Of a DNA stretch of 46,400 bases, positions 33,300-41,214 are shown piece after piece. The stretch is from Mycolicibacterium malmesburyense (GTDB lineage Bacteria > Actinomycetota > Actinomycetes > Mycobacteriales > Mycobacteriaceae), in the NCBI RefSeq assembly GCF_001050015.1, contig NZ_CVTB01000264.1:1-46400 (forward strand), written 5' to 3'. The position numbers were made by a program, and so were the translations under genes. Position 1 is the stretch's first letter; every line of letters begins with the position of its first letter. The notes below the pieces were generated by a model, which was not told the origin of the DNA, did not search any database, and was given only the letters and a program-made list of their open reading frames with translations.

Positions 33300-33944
33300 G
33301 TGTCCTGGGTGGAGCGTGCCGTCGAGCGGTCGGCGGCGGTGCAGCGCTCGCGGGAGCGCATCGCCCAGCAGGTTCGCCAGATGCTCGACGCAGCCAGGAC
33401 GTTGATCGGCGCCAAGGGCGACGACTTCACCACCCAGGAACTCGCGGCCGAGGCCGGCGTGGCACTGCAGACGTTCTACCGCTACTTCGCCAGCAAGGAC
33501 GAGCTGATCCTCGCGGTGATCGGCGACGCGATGACCGAGGCGGTCGAGCGCTGGCAGGCGGCCGCCGAGGAGCTTCCCGATCCCTTGTCGCGGCTGCGGT
33601 TCTTCATCACCTCGACGTTGGAGCGCCTCGACGGCGACACCCACGACGCGGCGATGTCGCGGTTCGTCGTGTCCACCCGGTGGCGCCTGCATCGCCAATT
33701 CCCCAAGGAGCTCGCCGAGGCCGAGAAGCCGTTCGTCGACCTCGTGCGCGCCGAAGTCACCGCCGCGAGAGAAGCCGGCCTGCTCAATCCCGGTGATCCC
33801 GAATGGGATTCATGGCTGATGACCGAACTGGTCCGATCCGTCTACCACTACTACGCGTTCGCCGACCACGTCGAGGGTGAACTCGATGTCGTCAAGGACC
33901 AGTTGTGGCGGTTCTGCATCACCGCGCTCGGCGGCACCACATGA
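33300..33944 (+). CDS. TetR-family regulator, island copy 2
   Basis: This 214-residue close paralogue of the TetR at 30354-31043 starts directly at the shared SWVERAVERSAAVQRSR block and lacks the short MSTPNVPAV leader of copy 1. The recognition region TTQELAAEAGVALQTFYRYF differs by one residue. The C-terminal ligand domain is also alike (SRFVVSTRWRLHRQF, SVYHYYAFADH). GTG start at 33300; no strong ribosome-binding site is seen in the 44 bases before it, so expression may be low or coupled. It ends nine bases from the convergent DUF2505 gene and forms the right end of the island. Confidence 0.87.
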   Translation: MSWVERAVERSAAVQRSRERIAQQVRQMLDAARTLIGAKGDDFTTQELAAEAGVALQTFYRYFASKDELILAVIGDAMTEAVERWQAAAEELPDPLSRLRFFITSTLERLDGDTHDAAMSRFVVSTRWRLHRQFPKELAEAEKPFVDLVRAEVTAAREAGLLNPGDPEWDSWLMTELVRSVYHYYAFADHVEGELDVVKDQLWRFCITALGGTT

Positions 33945-33953
33945 CGTTGTGGC

Positions 33954-34460
33954 TCAAGCGTTTTCGGTGATCCACAACGTCGTGAATCGCTGTTCGGCGA
34001 TCAGCAGATCGACGAGCTGACCGCCGATGAAGTTCTCGATCTTGCCGCCCACCAAGGGAACCCGCACCTCGACCTCGACGGTGAACTGCAGCCGCGAACC
34101 GCTCCCGGCAGGCGCCAGCACCGCGGTGCCCGACAGACTCGCGGGTGCTCCGGGGATCGACCCCTTGACCGTCGCCGTCGCCGTGCCGTCGAGCACCGGG
34201 CTCCACGTCTCCTCGCGCACGAAGCTCAAGTCGCCGCGGTGGAACTGGGTCACCACGCCGGGCAACCGGTCGGCGCGCAGCGTCTGCGTCGTGACGACGT
34301 CGATGCCGCCCTGCTCGTCGATGGTCATCGAGTCCAACGAGTAGCTGTCCGCGCCGGAATCCGTCAGCCGCGCGAGCCAGTAGCGCTCGTCGCCGAACGC
34401 CCGGTGGACCTGCTCGACCGTCCCCCCGTATTCGGCGGCCATGTCGAATGAGCGGGGCAT
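33954..34460 (-). CDS. DUF2505 protein (Rv0481c-like)
   Basis: The 168-residue protein belongs to DUF2505, a START/SRPBCC-like small lipid-binding fold: MPRSFDMAAEYGGTVEQVHRAF at the start, FVREETWSPVLDG in the middle and a C-terminal helix VGGKIENFIGGQLVDLL. Function is unknown; the fold suggests a hydrophobic ligand. It is divergent from murB, as Rv0481c is from Rv0482, and marks the return to the conserved gene order after the island. Confidence 0.85.
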   Translation of the reverse strand: MPRSFDMAAEYGGTVEQVHRAFGDERYWLARLTDSGADSYSLDSMTIDEQGGIDVVTTQTLRADRLPGVVTQFHRGDLSFVREETWSPVLDGTATATVKGSIPGAPASLSGTAVLAPAGSGSRLQFTVEVEVRVPLVGGKIENFIGGQLVDLLIAEQRFTTLWITENA

Positions 34461-34486
34461 AGCTGGTCAGGCTACCGTTACCGCCC

Positions 34487-35542
34487 GTGGCCGGTTCGCA
34501 GCTAGGGGGTGCCTCCGTCGAGGAACGGGTGCCGCTTGCGCCGCTGACGACGCTGCGGATCGGACCCATCGCACGGCGGCTGATCACCTGCGATACCACG
34601 CAACAGGTCATCGACGTGGTGCGCGCGCTGGGCCCTGGCGACGACGCGCTGGTCCTCGCCGGCGGCTCGAACGTGGTGCTGTCCGACGAGCTGACCGACC
34701 TGTCCGTCGTCCATCTCGCCAACACCGAGATCACCGTCGACGGCAACGTGTTGCGCGCCGAGGCCGGTGCGGTCTGGGACGACGTCGTGGTGACCTCGCT
34801 GGCGCACGGGCTGGGCGGCCTGGAGTGCCTGTCGGGGATCCCGGGATCCGCCGGGGCCACGCCGGTGCAGAACGTGGGTGCGTACGGAGCCGAGGTCGCC
34901 GACACCATCCGGCGGGTTCGGCTGCTGGACCGTCGCACCGGTGAGGACCGCTGGGTCGCGCCCGGCGCACTGCGGTTCGGCTACCGCACCAGCATCCTCA
35001 AACACGCCACCGACGCCATCGTGCTCGAGGTGGAGTTCGCACTGGACCCCGGTGGCCGCAGCGCGCCGCTGCGCTACCGCGAACTGGCCACCGCGCTGGG
35101 CGCCGAGCAGGGCACACGCGCCGATCCGCTCGAGGTGCGCGACGCGGTGCTGGGGTTGCGGTCGAACAAGGGCATGGTGCTCGACGCGGGCGACCACGAC
35201 ACCTGGAGCGTCGGCTCGTTCTTCACCAACCCCGTCGTCAGCGCCGCGGAATTCGACCGGCTGCGGGCGGCCGTCGATGGGCCGGTGCCCAACTATCCGG
35301 CGCCTGACGGGGTCAAACTCGCCGCGGGCTGGCTGGTCGAGAACGCCGGCTTCGGCAAGGGCTATCCGGGCGACGGGGCCGCCGCGCGGCTGTCGACCAA
35401 ACACGCGCTGGCGCTGACCAACCGCGGCGCGGCCACCACCGCCGACGTGATCGCGCTGGCCAGGGCGGTACGTGACGGCGTCCGAACGACATTCGGGATC
35501 GACCTCACACCCGAGCCTGTCCTGGTCGGGTGCTCGCTGTAG
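34487..35542 (+). CDS. murB: UDP-N-acetylenolpyruvoylglucosamine reductase
   Basis: The 351-residue FAD enzyme reduces UDP-GlcNAc-enolpyruvate to UDP-MurNAc in peptidoglycan synthesis. The FAD-binding part has [12 protein letters not shown] and [37 protein letters not shown] is the classic MurB block. The catalytic Ser is in SVGSFFTNP, and GYRTS plus the final PEPVLVG Glu complete the active site. A GTG at 34487 starts the gene; TACCGT at 34473-34478, eight bases upstream, could be a near-leaderless -10. It is the first of the murB-L,D-transpeptidase pair. Confidence 0.95.
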   Translation: MAGSQLGGASVEERVPLAPLTTLRIGPIARRLITCDTTQQVIDVVRALGPGDDALVLAGGSNVVLSDELTDLSVVHLANTEITVDGNVLRAEAGAVWDDVVVTSLAHGLGGLECLSGIPGSAGATPVQNVGAYGAEVADTIRRVRLLDRRTGEDRWVAPGALRFGYRTSILKHATDAIVLEVEFALDPGGRSAPLRYRELATALGAEQGTRADPLEVRDAVLGLRSNKGMVLDAGDHDTWSVGSFFTNPVVSAAEFDRLRAAVDGPVPNYPAPDGVKLAAGWLVENAGFGKGYPGDGAAARLSTKHALALTNRGAATTADVIALARAVRDGVRTTFGIDLTPEPVLVGCSL

Positions 35543-35557
35543 GTACGCTCGATTCAC

Positions 35558-36859
35558 GTGAGTACTCCCGGACCCCTACCGCCGGGGTTCAATCGGCGGC
35601 GCGCCCTGGCCGCACTGGCGGTCGGCTTCGTCGCGCCGGGCGCACTCGCCGCGTGCGCCAACAGAGACAACGGCTCGTCGGCCGCGCAGGGCGATGAAGC
35701 GTCCGAAGCCCCGTCGCTGAAGTTCACCCCGGAGAAGAACGCCACCGACATCCCGCCGACCGAGCGGGTCGGCGTCGAGGTCGTCGACGGCTGGTTTCAG
35801 CGGGTCTCGCTGACCAACTCGAACGGGAAGGTCGTCGCCGGTTCGCTCAACCGCGACCGGACCGAGTTCACGATCACCGAACCGCTCGGCTACGGCGCGG
35901 AATACACGTGGAAGGGCTCGGCCGTCGGGCGCGACGGCAAGGCGGTGTCGGTCGAGGGTTCGTTCTCCACGATCGACCCCAGCACCCAGGTCAGCGGCAG
36001 CTTCCAGCTCGCCGACGGACAGGTCGTCGGGGTGGCGGCGCCGATCATCATCCAGTTCGACGGGCCGATCAGCGACAAGGCCGCCGTCGAAAAGGCGCTT
36101 GAGGTCACCACCGATCCGCAGGTCGAGGGCAGCTGGGCGTGGCTACCCGACGAGGTCGGCGGATCCCGTGTGCACTACCGCACCCGCGAGTACTACCCGG
36201 CCGGCACCAAGGTGAACGTCGACGCGAAGCTCTACGGCGTGCCGTTCGGCGACGGGGCCTATGGCGCGCAGGACATCTCGCTGCACGTCGAGATCGGCCG
36301 CCGCCAGGTGGTCAAGGCCGACGCACCATCGCACCGCATCCAGGTGCTCGACGGAGCGGGCGCGGTGATCATGGACTTCCCCTGCAGTTACGGCGAAGGC
36401 GATCTGGACCGCAACGTCACGCGCAGCGGCATCCACGTTGTCACCGAGAAGTACGAAGACTTCTACATGACCAACCCGGCCGCGGGCTACGCCAACGTGC
36501 ACATGCGACACGCGGTGCGTATCTCCAACAACGGCGAGTTCATCCACGCCAACCCCGCGAGTGCGGGCGCACAGGGCAGCAGCAATGTCACCAACGGCTG
36601 CATCAACCTGTCACCGGCCGATGCCGAGCAGTACTTCAACAGCGTGATGTACGGAGATCCCGTCGAGGTCACCGGCACGCGTATCCAGCTGTCCTACGCC
36701 GACGGCGACATCTGGGACTGGGCCGTGCCGTGGGACGAGTGGAAGGCGATGTCGGCGCTGAACGACGAGAACGCCTCGGGCATCCCGAGCACCGCGCCGG
36801 CCACGCCGTCGGGAGCACCGGAGCCGGTGAACGGCCGCCCACCGCGTCCGGGCCGCTAG
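35558..36859 (+). CDS. L,D-transpeptidase lipoprotein (LprQ / Ldt type, Rv0483-like)
   Basis: The 433-residue cell-wall enzyme makes 3-3 peptide cross-links. The N-terminus has a lipobox (PGALAAC, Cys at about residue 33) after a twin-basic stretch ([13 protein letters not shown]), so it is lipid-anchored. Two Ig-like domains (about residues 60-250) precede the YkuD catalytic domain. The latter has His330 in IHANPAS and the nucleophile Cys348 in [10 protein letters not shown], spaced as in the family. The tail is Pro-rich. The GTG at 35558 lies 15 bases after murB; TACGCT (35544-35549) could give an internal, nearly leaderless transcript. Matches the position of lprQ in M. tuberculosis. Confidence 0.92.
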   Translation: MSTPGPLPPGFNRRRALAALAVGFVAPGALAACANRDNGSSAAQGDEASEAPSLKFTPEKNATDIPPTERVGVEVVDGWFQRVSLTNSNGKVVAGSLNRDRTEFTITEPLGYGAEYTWKGSAVGRDGKAVSVEGSFSTIDPSTQVSGSFQLADGQVVGVAAPIIIQFDGPISDKAAVEKALEVTTDPQVEGSWAWLPDEVGGSRVHYRTREYYPAGTKVNVDAKLYGVPFGDGAYGAQDISLHVEIGRRQVVKADAPSHRIQVLDGAGAVIMDFPCSYGEGDLDRNVTRSGIHVVTEKYEDFYMTNPAAGYANVHMRHAVRISNNGEFIHANPASAGAQGSSNVTNGCINLSPADAEQYFNSVMYGDPVEVTGTRIQLSYADGDIWDWAVPWDEWKAMSALNDENASGIPSTAPATPSGAPEPVNGRPPRPGR

Positions 36860-36926
36860 CAGGGCTGCGCCGAGACCGCGGCTGGTGTGCGCTGAGATCG
36901 CGAAATCGGTCCCCGCGGCGTTAGAT

Positions 36927-36953
36927 CGCGATCTGGTTGCACACCAGATCGCG
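36927..36953. terminator. Strong bidirectional hairpin between convergent genes
   Basis: CGCGATCTGG (36927-36936) and CCAGATCGCG (36944-36953) form a perfect 10-bp stem with a 7-base loop. A wider set of arms, GGTGTGC near 36884 with GCACACC around 36939-36945 and CCGCGG on both sides, allows a larger alternative structure. It sits between the L,D-transpeptidase and the SDR read from the other strand, so it can end both. No T-tract is present. Confidence 0.6.
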
Positions 36954-36970
36954 GCCGCGGTTCCCCACGA

Positions 36971-37729
36971 TCAGCTGCGGCGGTTGAACCGTGAACCGCT
37001 GGCCCCGCTGACCTGATCGCGCGGGCGGACCACGATCAGGTCGAGGTCGACGTGCGACGGCCGGCTGGCGACGAACCCGATGATCTCGGCGATGTCCTCG
37101 GCCACCAGCGGGGTGACGCCCTCATACACCTTGGCGGCGCGTTCCTCGTCACCCTCGAACCGGTTCAGCGAGAAGTCCGTCTTCACCATGCCGGGCGCAA
37201 CTTCGGTGAGGCGCACCGGTTTTCCGAGCAACTCGCTGCGCAGCGTGCGGTGCAGCACGCCCTGTGCGTGCTTGGCGGAGGTGTATCCGCCGCCGTTGTC
37301 GTAGATCTCCACCGCCGCGATCGACGTGACGGTCACGATCAGCCCGTCGCCGGATGCGATCAGCTTCGGCAGCAGCGCCCGGGTCACCAGCAGCGTGCCG
37401 AGCACGTTGGCCTCCCACATCCAACGCCAGTGCTCGACGTCGGCCTCGGCGACCGGTTCGAGCCCGCGCGCCCCGCCCGCGTTGTTGACCAGCACGTCCA
37501 CCCGGTCCACGGCCGCCGCCAGCGCCGCCACCGCCTCGTCGGATGTGACGTCCGCCACAACCGCGGTGCCGCCGATCTCCGCCGCGAGCGCCTTGATGGG
37601 CTCCTCCCGGCGGGCCACGCAGACGACGTGGAAACCTTGTGCGGCAAGGGTTCTCGCGGTCGATTCACCGATCCCGGCGCTGGCGCCGGTGACCACCGCG
37701 ACACGACCGTCGGCCTGGAAAGTCGTCAT
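36971..37729 (-). CDS. Short-chain dehydrogenase (Rv0484c-like)
   Basis: The 252-residue SDR has TGASAGIGEST at about residues 15-25, an Arg-rich turn after strand 2 (VARREEP), which favours NADP, and NNAGGARG. The catalytic Ser is in VTSIAA and Tyr-Lys in GYTSAKHA. It is close to the YdfG / 3-hydroxy acid dehydrogenase branch. Start is the ATG at 37729; TAAGGT on the minus strand (37742-37737) lies seven bases upstream. Position is that of Rv0484c, divergent from the ROK regulator. Confidence 0.88.
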   Translation of the reverse strand: MTTFQADGRVAVVTGASAGIGESTARTLAAQGFHVVCVARREEPIKALAAEIGGTAVVADVTSDEAVAALAAAVDRVDVLVNNAGGARGLEPVAEADVEHWRWMWEANVLGTLLVTRALLPKLIASGDGLIVTVTSIAAVEIYDNGGGYTSAKHAQGVLHRTLRSELLGKPVRLTEVAPGMVKTDFSLNRFEGDEERAAKVYEGVTPLVAEDIAEIIGFVASRPSHVDLDLIVVRPRDQVSGASGSRFNRRS

Positions 37730-37736
37730 CTGCCCA

Positions 37737-37758
37737 ACCTTAGTTCGCGTGCTAAGTT
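37737..37758. promoter_or_regulatory. Overlapping divergent promoters with inverted repeat
   Basis: On the plus strand TAAGTT (37753-37758) is six bases before the GTG of the leader ORF. On the minus strand TAAGGT (37742-37737) is seven bases before the SDR start. CTTAG (37739-37743) and CTAAG (37752-37756) form an inverted repeat joining both -10 elements, a likely operator, perhaps for the ROK protein itself. Confidence 0.55.
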
Positions 37759-37764
37759 CGCCTC

Positions 37765-37827
37765 GTGTTGTCCAGTCAGGCCTGTTCGCGGCGTGCGTGT
37801 TGTTGTCGCACGCCTCGCCGCGCCTGA
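37765..37827 (+). CDS. Polycysteine leader peptide (cysteine-responsive attenuator)
   Basis: A 20-codon ORF begins with GTG at 37765 and ends with TGA at 37825-37827. It encodes VLSSQACSRR, then ACCCRTPRRA. Cysteine codons are four of twenty, three of them consecutive TGT at 37798-37806. The -10 hexamer TAAGTT ends six bases before the GTG, so the message should be leaderless. The ORF overlaps strong stem-loops. This is the architecture described for polycysteine leaderless short ORFs in mycobacteria, where ribosomes stalled by lack of Cys-tRNA change mRNA folding and open the ribosome-binding site of the next gene. Downstream are the ROK regulator and mshA, the first enzyme of mycothiol synthesis, which consumes cysteine. 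Expression here is predicted, not observed. Confidence 0.8.
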   Translation: MLSSQACSRRACCCRTPRRA

Positions 37828-37830
37828 CTG
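37773..37830 (+). promoter_or_regulatory. Leader stem-loops around the Cys codons
   Basis: CAGTCAGG (37773-37780) pairs with CCTGACTG (37823-37830). Inside it GCGTGCG (37791-37797) pairs with CGCACGC (37807-37813), with the Cys codons forming the loop; CGCGGCG (37787-37793) with CGCCGCG (37816-37822) is an alternative. Downstream, TGTCCT (37849-37854) can pair with AGGACA (37906-37911), which covers the GAAGGA ribosome-binding site of the ROK gene. Confidence 0.6.
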
Positions 37831-37916
37831 TTCCGTAGACGACATCGCTGTCCTGCTGAATCGCCGGGTGCGGCCCGAAACCCTCCGCCGGTCGATTTCC
37901 CTCGAAGGACACGCAG

Positions 37917-39242
37917 ATGCCCGCTTCCATCAGCACCACCCTCCCCGTCAAACGCCCCGTGCGCAGTGTCCAGATCACCAAGCGCACGCTGTCGTCGGCG
38001 CGCTATCCCCAGGCCCGCACCCGGATCGTCGCGCCGTCGCTGAAGGTCGCCGACGCGGCCGCCGCCTCGGTGTTCAGTGCGGCCCGCCTGCGCGGCCCCA
38101 TCGCCCGTGACGTGATCGCCCAGGTCAGCGGCCTGAGCATCGCGACCGTGAACCGCCAGGTCACCGCGCTGCTCGCGGCCGGTGTGCTGCGGGAACGCGC
38201 CGACCTCGCGGTCTCGGGCGCGATCGGCAGGCCACGGGTGCCCGTCGAAATCAACCACGAGCCGTTCCTGACGCTGGGCCTCCACATCGGCGCCAAGACC
38301 ACCAGCATCGTCGCCACCGACCTGGTCGGTCGCACCCTCGACGTGGTGGAGACGCCGACTCCGCGGGGCCCACAGGCCGCGGCGCTGACGTCGTTGGCCG
38401 ACAGCGCCCGTCGCTACCTGAGCCGATGGCATCGGCGACGGCCGCTGTGGGTCGGCGTCGCGGCGGGCGGCGTCGTCGACAGCGCGACCGGGTACCTGAA
38501 CCACCCGCGGCTCGGCTGGACGGACGCGCCGGTCGGCCCCGTGCTCGCCGAGGCGCTCGGGCTGCCGGTGTCGCTCGCCTCGCACGTCGACGCGATGGCC
38601 GGCGCCGAACTGCTGCTCGGGGCGCGCAGACCGCCTTCGAGGCCGGACACGCTGTCGACGCCGGCGGGGACGAGCTTGTACGTCTACGCCCGCGAGACCG
38701 TCGGCTACGCGCTGTCCATCGGCGGCCGGGTGCACTCGCCGGCCAGCGGGCCCGGCACCATCGCCGGGCTGCCCGCCCACTCCGAATTACTCGGGGGCAC
38801 GGGTCAATTGGAGTCCACCGTCAGCGACGAGGCGGTGCTCGTGGCCGCCCGCAAGGCGCGCATCATTCCGCGCGAGGGGCCCGGGTCGACGATGCAGGCG
38901 CTGCTCAAGACGGCGCGGCAGGGCAACGAGCCGGCGCAGCAACTGCTGGCCGAGCGCGCCCGCGTGCTGGGGGAGGCCGTCGCCCTGCTGCGCGACATGC
39001 TCAACCCCGACGACCTGGTGGTCGGCGGTCAGGCGTTCACCGAGTACCCCGCGGGTATGGCGGCCGTGGAGGCCGCGTTCGCGCAGCGTTCGGTGATGCC
39101 CGCCCGCGAGATCCGGCTCACCGCGTTCGGGAACCGCGTGCAGGAGGCCGGCGCGGGCGTGGTGTCGCTCGGCGGGCTGTACGCCGACCCGATCGGCGCC
39201 ATGCGGCGCGCCCGGCCACGCAGGCCCGAAGCCACGGCGTGA
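37917..39242 (+). CDS. ROK-family transcriptional regulator (Rv0485-like)
   Basis: The 441-residue protein has an N-terminal winged helix (about residues 52-105, with ARDVIAQVSGLSIATVNRQV as the recognition part) and a ROK/actin-like ATPase fold after it (LGLHIGAKTTSIVATDL). The usual ROK zinc motif with three cysteines is not present: the matching segment reads HSELLGGTGQLES. The glycine-rich phosphate loop is also changed, so sugar-kinase activity is unlikely and this is a pure regulator. The ATG at 37917 has GAAGGA at 37904-37909. It follows the polycysteine leader by 89 bases and precedes mshA by 36, the same order as Rv0485-mshA. Confidence 0.9.
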   Translation: MPASISTTLPVKRPVRSVQITKRTLSSARYPQARTRIVAPSLKVADAAAASVFSAARLRGPIARDVIAQVSGLSIATVNRQVTALLAAGVLRERADLAVSGAIGRPRVPVEINHEPFLTLGLHIGAKTTSIVATDLVGRTLDVVETPTPRGPQAAALTSLADSARRYLSRWHRRRPLWVGVAAGGVVDSATGYLNHPRLGWTDAPVGPVLAEALGLPVSLASHVDAMAGAELLLGARRPPSRPDTLSTPAGTSLYVYARETVGYALSIGGRVHSPASGPGTIAGLPAHSELLGGTGQLESTVSDEAVLVAARKARIIPREGPGSTMQALLKTARQGNEPAQQLLAERARVLGEAVALLRDMLNPDDLVVGGQAFTEYPAGMAAVEAAFAQRSVMPAREIRLTAFGNRVQEAGAGVVSLGGLYADPIGAMRRARPRRPEATA

Positions 39243-39278
39243 CGGGGCCCTTTTCGGCGACGGTGTAGACATGTCTGT

Positions 39279-40607
39279 GTGCGCCTAGCAACGGATCCCT
39301 CCCGTTCTGATGCCGCCGGACTGCCGGTCCCCAGGCGCGTGGCCGTGCTGTCGGTGCACACCTCGCCGCTGGCCCAGCCCGGCACCGGTGACGCGGGCGG
39401 GATGAACGTCTACGTGCTGCAGAGCGCGTTGCAGATGGCCCGCCGCGGGGTCGAGGTCGAGATCTTCACCAGGGCCACCTCGTCGGCCGACCAGCCGACG
39501 GTGCGGGTGGCGCCCGGAGTGCTGGTGCGCAACGTGGTCGCCGGGCCGTTCGAGGGTCTCGACAAGTACGACCTGCCCACCCAGTTGTGCGCGTTCACCG
39601 CGGGAGTGCTGCGCGCCGAGGCCACCCACGAACCCGGCTACTACGACATCGTCCACTCGCACTACTGGCTGTCCGGTCAGGTCGGCTGGCTGGCCCGCGA
39701 CCGCTGGGCGGTGCCGCTGGTGCACACCGCGCACACGCTGGCCGCGGTGAAGAACGCCGCGCTCGCCGAGGGCGACTCACCCGAACCGCCGCTGCGCGCG
39801 GTGGGGGAGCAGCAGGTCGTCGACGAGGCCGACCGGTTGATCGTCAACACCGACAGCGAAGCGCAGCAACTGGTTTCGGTGCACAACGCCGATCCGTCGA
39901 GGATCGACGTGGTGCATCCTGGCGTCGACCTGGAGACCTTCACGCCCGGGGACCGAACCGCCGCGCGTGCGGCGCTGGGGCTCGACGCCACCGAGCAGGT
40001 GGTCGCGTTCGTCGGGCGTATCCAGCCGCTGAAAGCGCCCGACGTGGCGCTGCGTGCCGCCGCGAAACTGCCGGGGGTGCGGGTGCTGGTGGCCGGCGGG
40101 CCGTCGGGCAGTGGGCTGCAGGCACCCGACGGGCTGGTTCGGCTGGCCGCCGATCTGGGTATCTCGGACCGGGTGACGTTCCTGCCTCCTCAGTCCCGCG
40201 AACAGTTGGTCGACGTGTACCGGGCCGCCGATCTGGTGGCCGTGCCCAGCTATTCGGAATCGTTCGGACTCGTCGCGATCGAGGCCCAGGCGTGCGGAAC
40301 GCCGGTGGTGGCCGCGGCGGTCGGCGGGTTGCCGGTCGCGGTGCGCGACGGCGTCACCGGGACGCTGGTCGACGGGCATGACGACGGCGACTGGGCGCAC
40401 GCGATCGGGGATCTGCTGCAGCGTGCCGATGCTCTGCGGCCCGCCGCCGTGGCCCACGCCGCGACGTTCTCGTGGGCCCGCACCGTCGACGCGCTGCTGG
40501 CCGGCTACGGACGTGCGATCGCCGACTACCGTTCGCGCCACCGGATGCGCGACGGCGCACGCCGCACGGGTCGACGGTTCACGCGGCGGCGGGGGGTGCG
40601 CGCATGA
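39279..40607 (+). CDS. mshA: D-inositol-3-phosphate glycosyltransferase
   Basis: The 442-residue GT-B (GT4) enzyme makes GlcNAc-inositol phosphate from UDP-GlcNAc and 1L-myo-inositol 1-phosphate, the first step of mycothiol synthesis. The N-terminal acceptor domain has [20 protein letters not shown], and [14 protein letters not shown] is the MshA inositol-phosphate region. The donor domain has [12 protein letters not shown] and [21 protein letters not shown] with the E-x7-E motif. GTG start at 39279. Its end overlaps the YbjN-like gene by four bases (ATGA). The Arg-rich tail comes partly from that overlap. Regulation through the upstream cysteine leader is likely. Confidence 0.95.
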   Translation: MRLATDPSRSDAAGLPVPRRVAVLSVHTSPLAQPGTGDAGGMNVYVLQSALQMARRGVEVEIFTRATSSADQPTVRVAPGVLVRNVVAGPFEGLDKYDLPTQLCAFTAGVLRAEATHEPGYYDIVHSHYWLSGQVGWLARDRWAVPLVHTAHTLAAVKNAALAEGDSPEPPLRAVGEQQVVDEADRLIVNTDSEAQQLVSVHNADPSRIDVVHPGVDLETFTPGDRTAARAALGLDATEQVVAFVGRIQPLKAPDVALRAAAKLPGVRVLVAGGPSGSGLQAPDGLVRLAADLGISDRVTFLPPQSREQLVDVYRAADLVAVPSYSESFGLVAIEAQACGTPVVAAAVGGLPVAVRDGVTGTLVDGHDDGDWAHAIGDLLQRADALRPAAVAHAATFSWARTVDALLAGYGRAIADYRSRHRMRDGARRTGRRFTRRRGVRA

Positions 40608-41107
40608 GCGCCCGCGATGTGATCGAGCAGGCGTGCAAGGAGAACGACCTGACGTGCTCGTACCACGAGGGTGCCCACGGCGGATTGCCCGGCATCGTCG
40701 TCGAACTGCCCGGCGAGCGGCGGCTGAAGACCAACACGATCCTGTCGATCGGCGAGCACTCGGTGCGGATCGAGGCGTTCGTCTGCCGCAAACCCGACGA
40801 GAACCACGAGGGCGTGTACCGGTTCCTGCTCAAGCGCAACCGGCGCCTGTACGGGGTGGCGTACACCCTCGACAACGTCGGCGACATCTATTTGGTCGGC
40901 CGGATGTCGTTGGAGTCGGTGACCTCCGACGAGGTCGACCGGATACTCGGTCAGGTGCTCGAGGCCGTCGACAGCGACTTCAACACCTTGCTGGAGTTGG
41001 GTTTTCGCTCGTCGATCCAGAAAGAGTGGGAGTGGCGGGTGTCGCGCGGCGAGTCGCTGAAGAACCTGCAGGCGTTCGCCCACCTGATCGACGACGAGGA
41101 CGACTGA
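40604..41107 (+). CDS. YbjN-domain protein (Rv0487-like)
   Basis: The 167-residue YbjN-family protein may be a chaperone-like or secretion-related factor; its molecular role is not known. It shows a beta-sheet core ([40 protein letters not shown]) and a C-terminal helical part ([26 protein letters not shown]) ending in acidic residues. It begins inside the mshA end (ATGA), so it belongs to the mycothiol operon, as Rv0487 does. Confidence 0.87.
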   Translation: MSARDVIEQACKENDLTCSYHEGAHGGLPGIVVELPGERRLKTNTILSIGEHSVRIEAFVCRKPDENHEGVYRFLLKRNRRLYGVAYTLDNVGDIYLVGRMSLESVTSDEVDRILGQVLEAVDSDFNTLLELGFRSSIQKEWEWRVSRGESLKNLQAFAHLIDDEDD

Positions 41108-41128
41108 CCCTCGCCCAGACCTGCGTTT

Positions 41129-41157
41129 TGGCGGGTTTTTCCGGCCGGATACCGCCA
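41129..41157 (+). terminator. Possible terminator of the mshA operon
   Basis: TGGCGG (41129-41134) pairs with CCGCCA (41152-41157), with the self-complementary CCGGCCGG inside the loop; a short TTT follows. It lies 21 bases after the YbjN stop. The stem is short, so termination strength is uncertain. Confidence 0.4.
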
Positions 41158-41214
41158 TTTCGTCGGTCTCGGTGCGGGGCGTGGGCGATCCGTCTGCCGT
41201 GAGAGGATTCCACC

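Noticed and set aside
12038..33953. Prophage or integrative element
   Set aside because: No integrase, transposase, phage structural gene, tRNA border or flanking direct repeat was found; all genes are metabolic, transport or regulatory.
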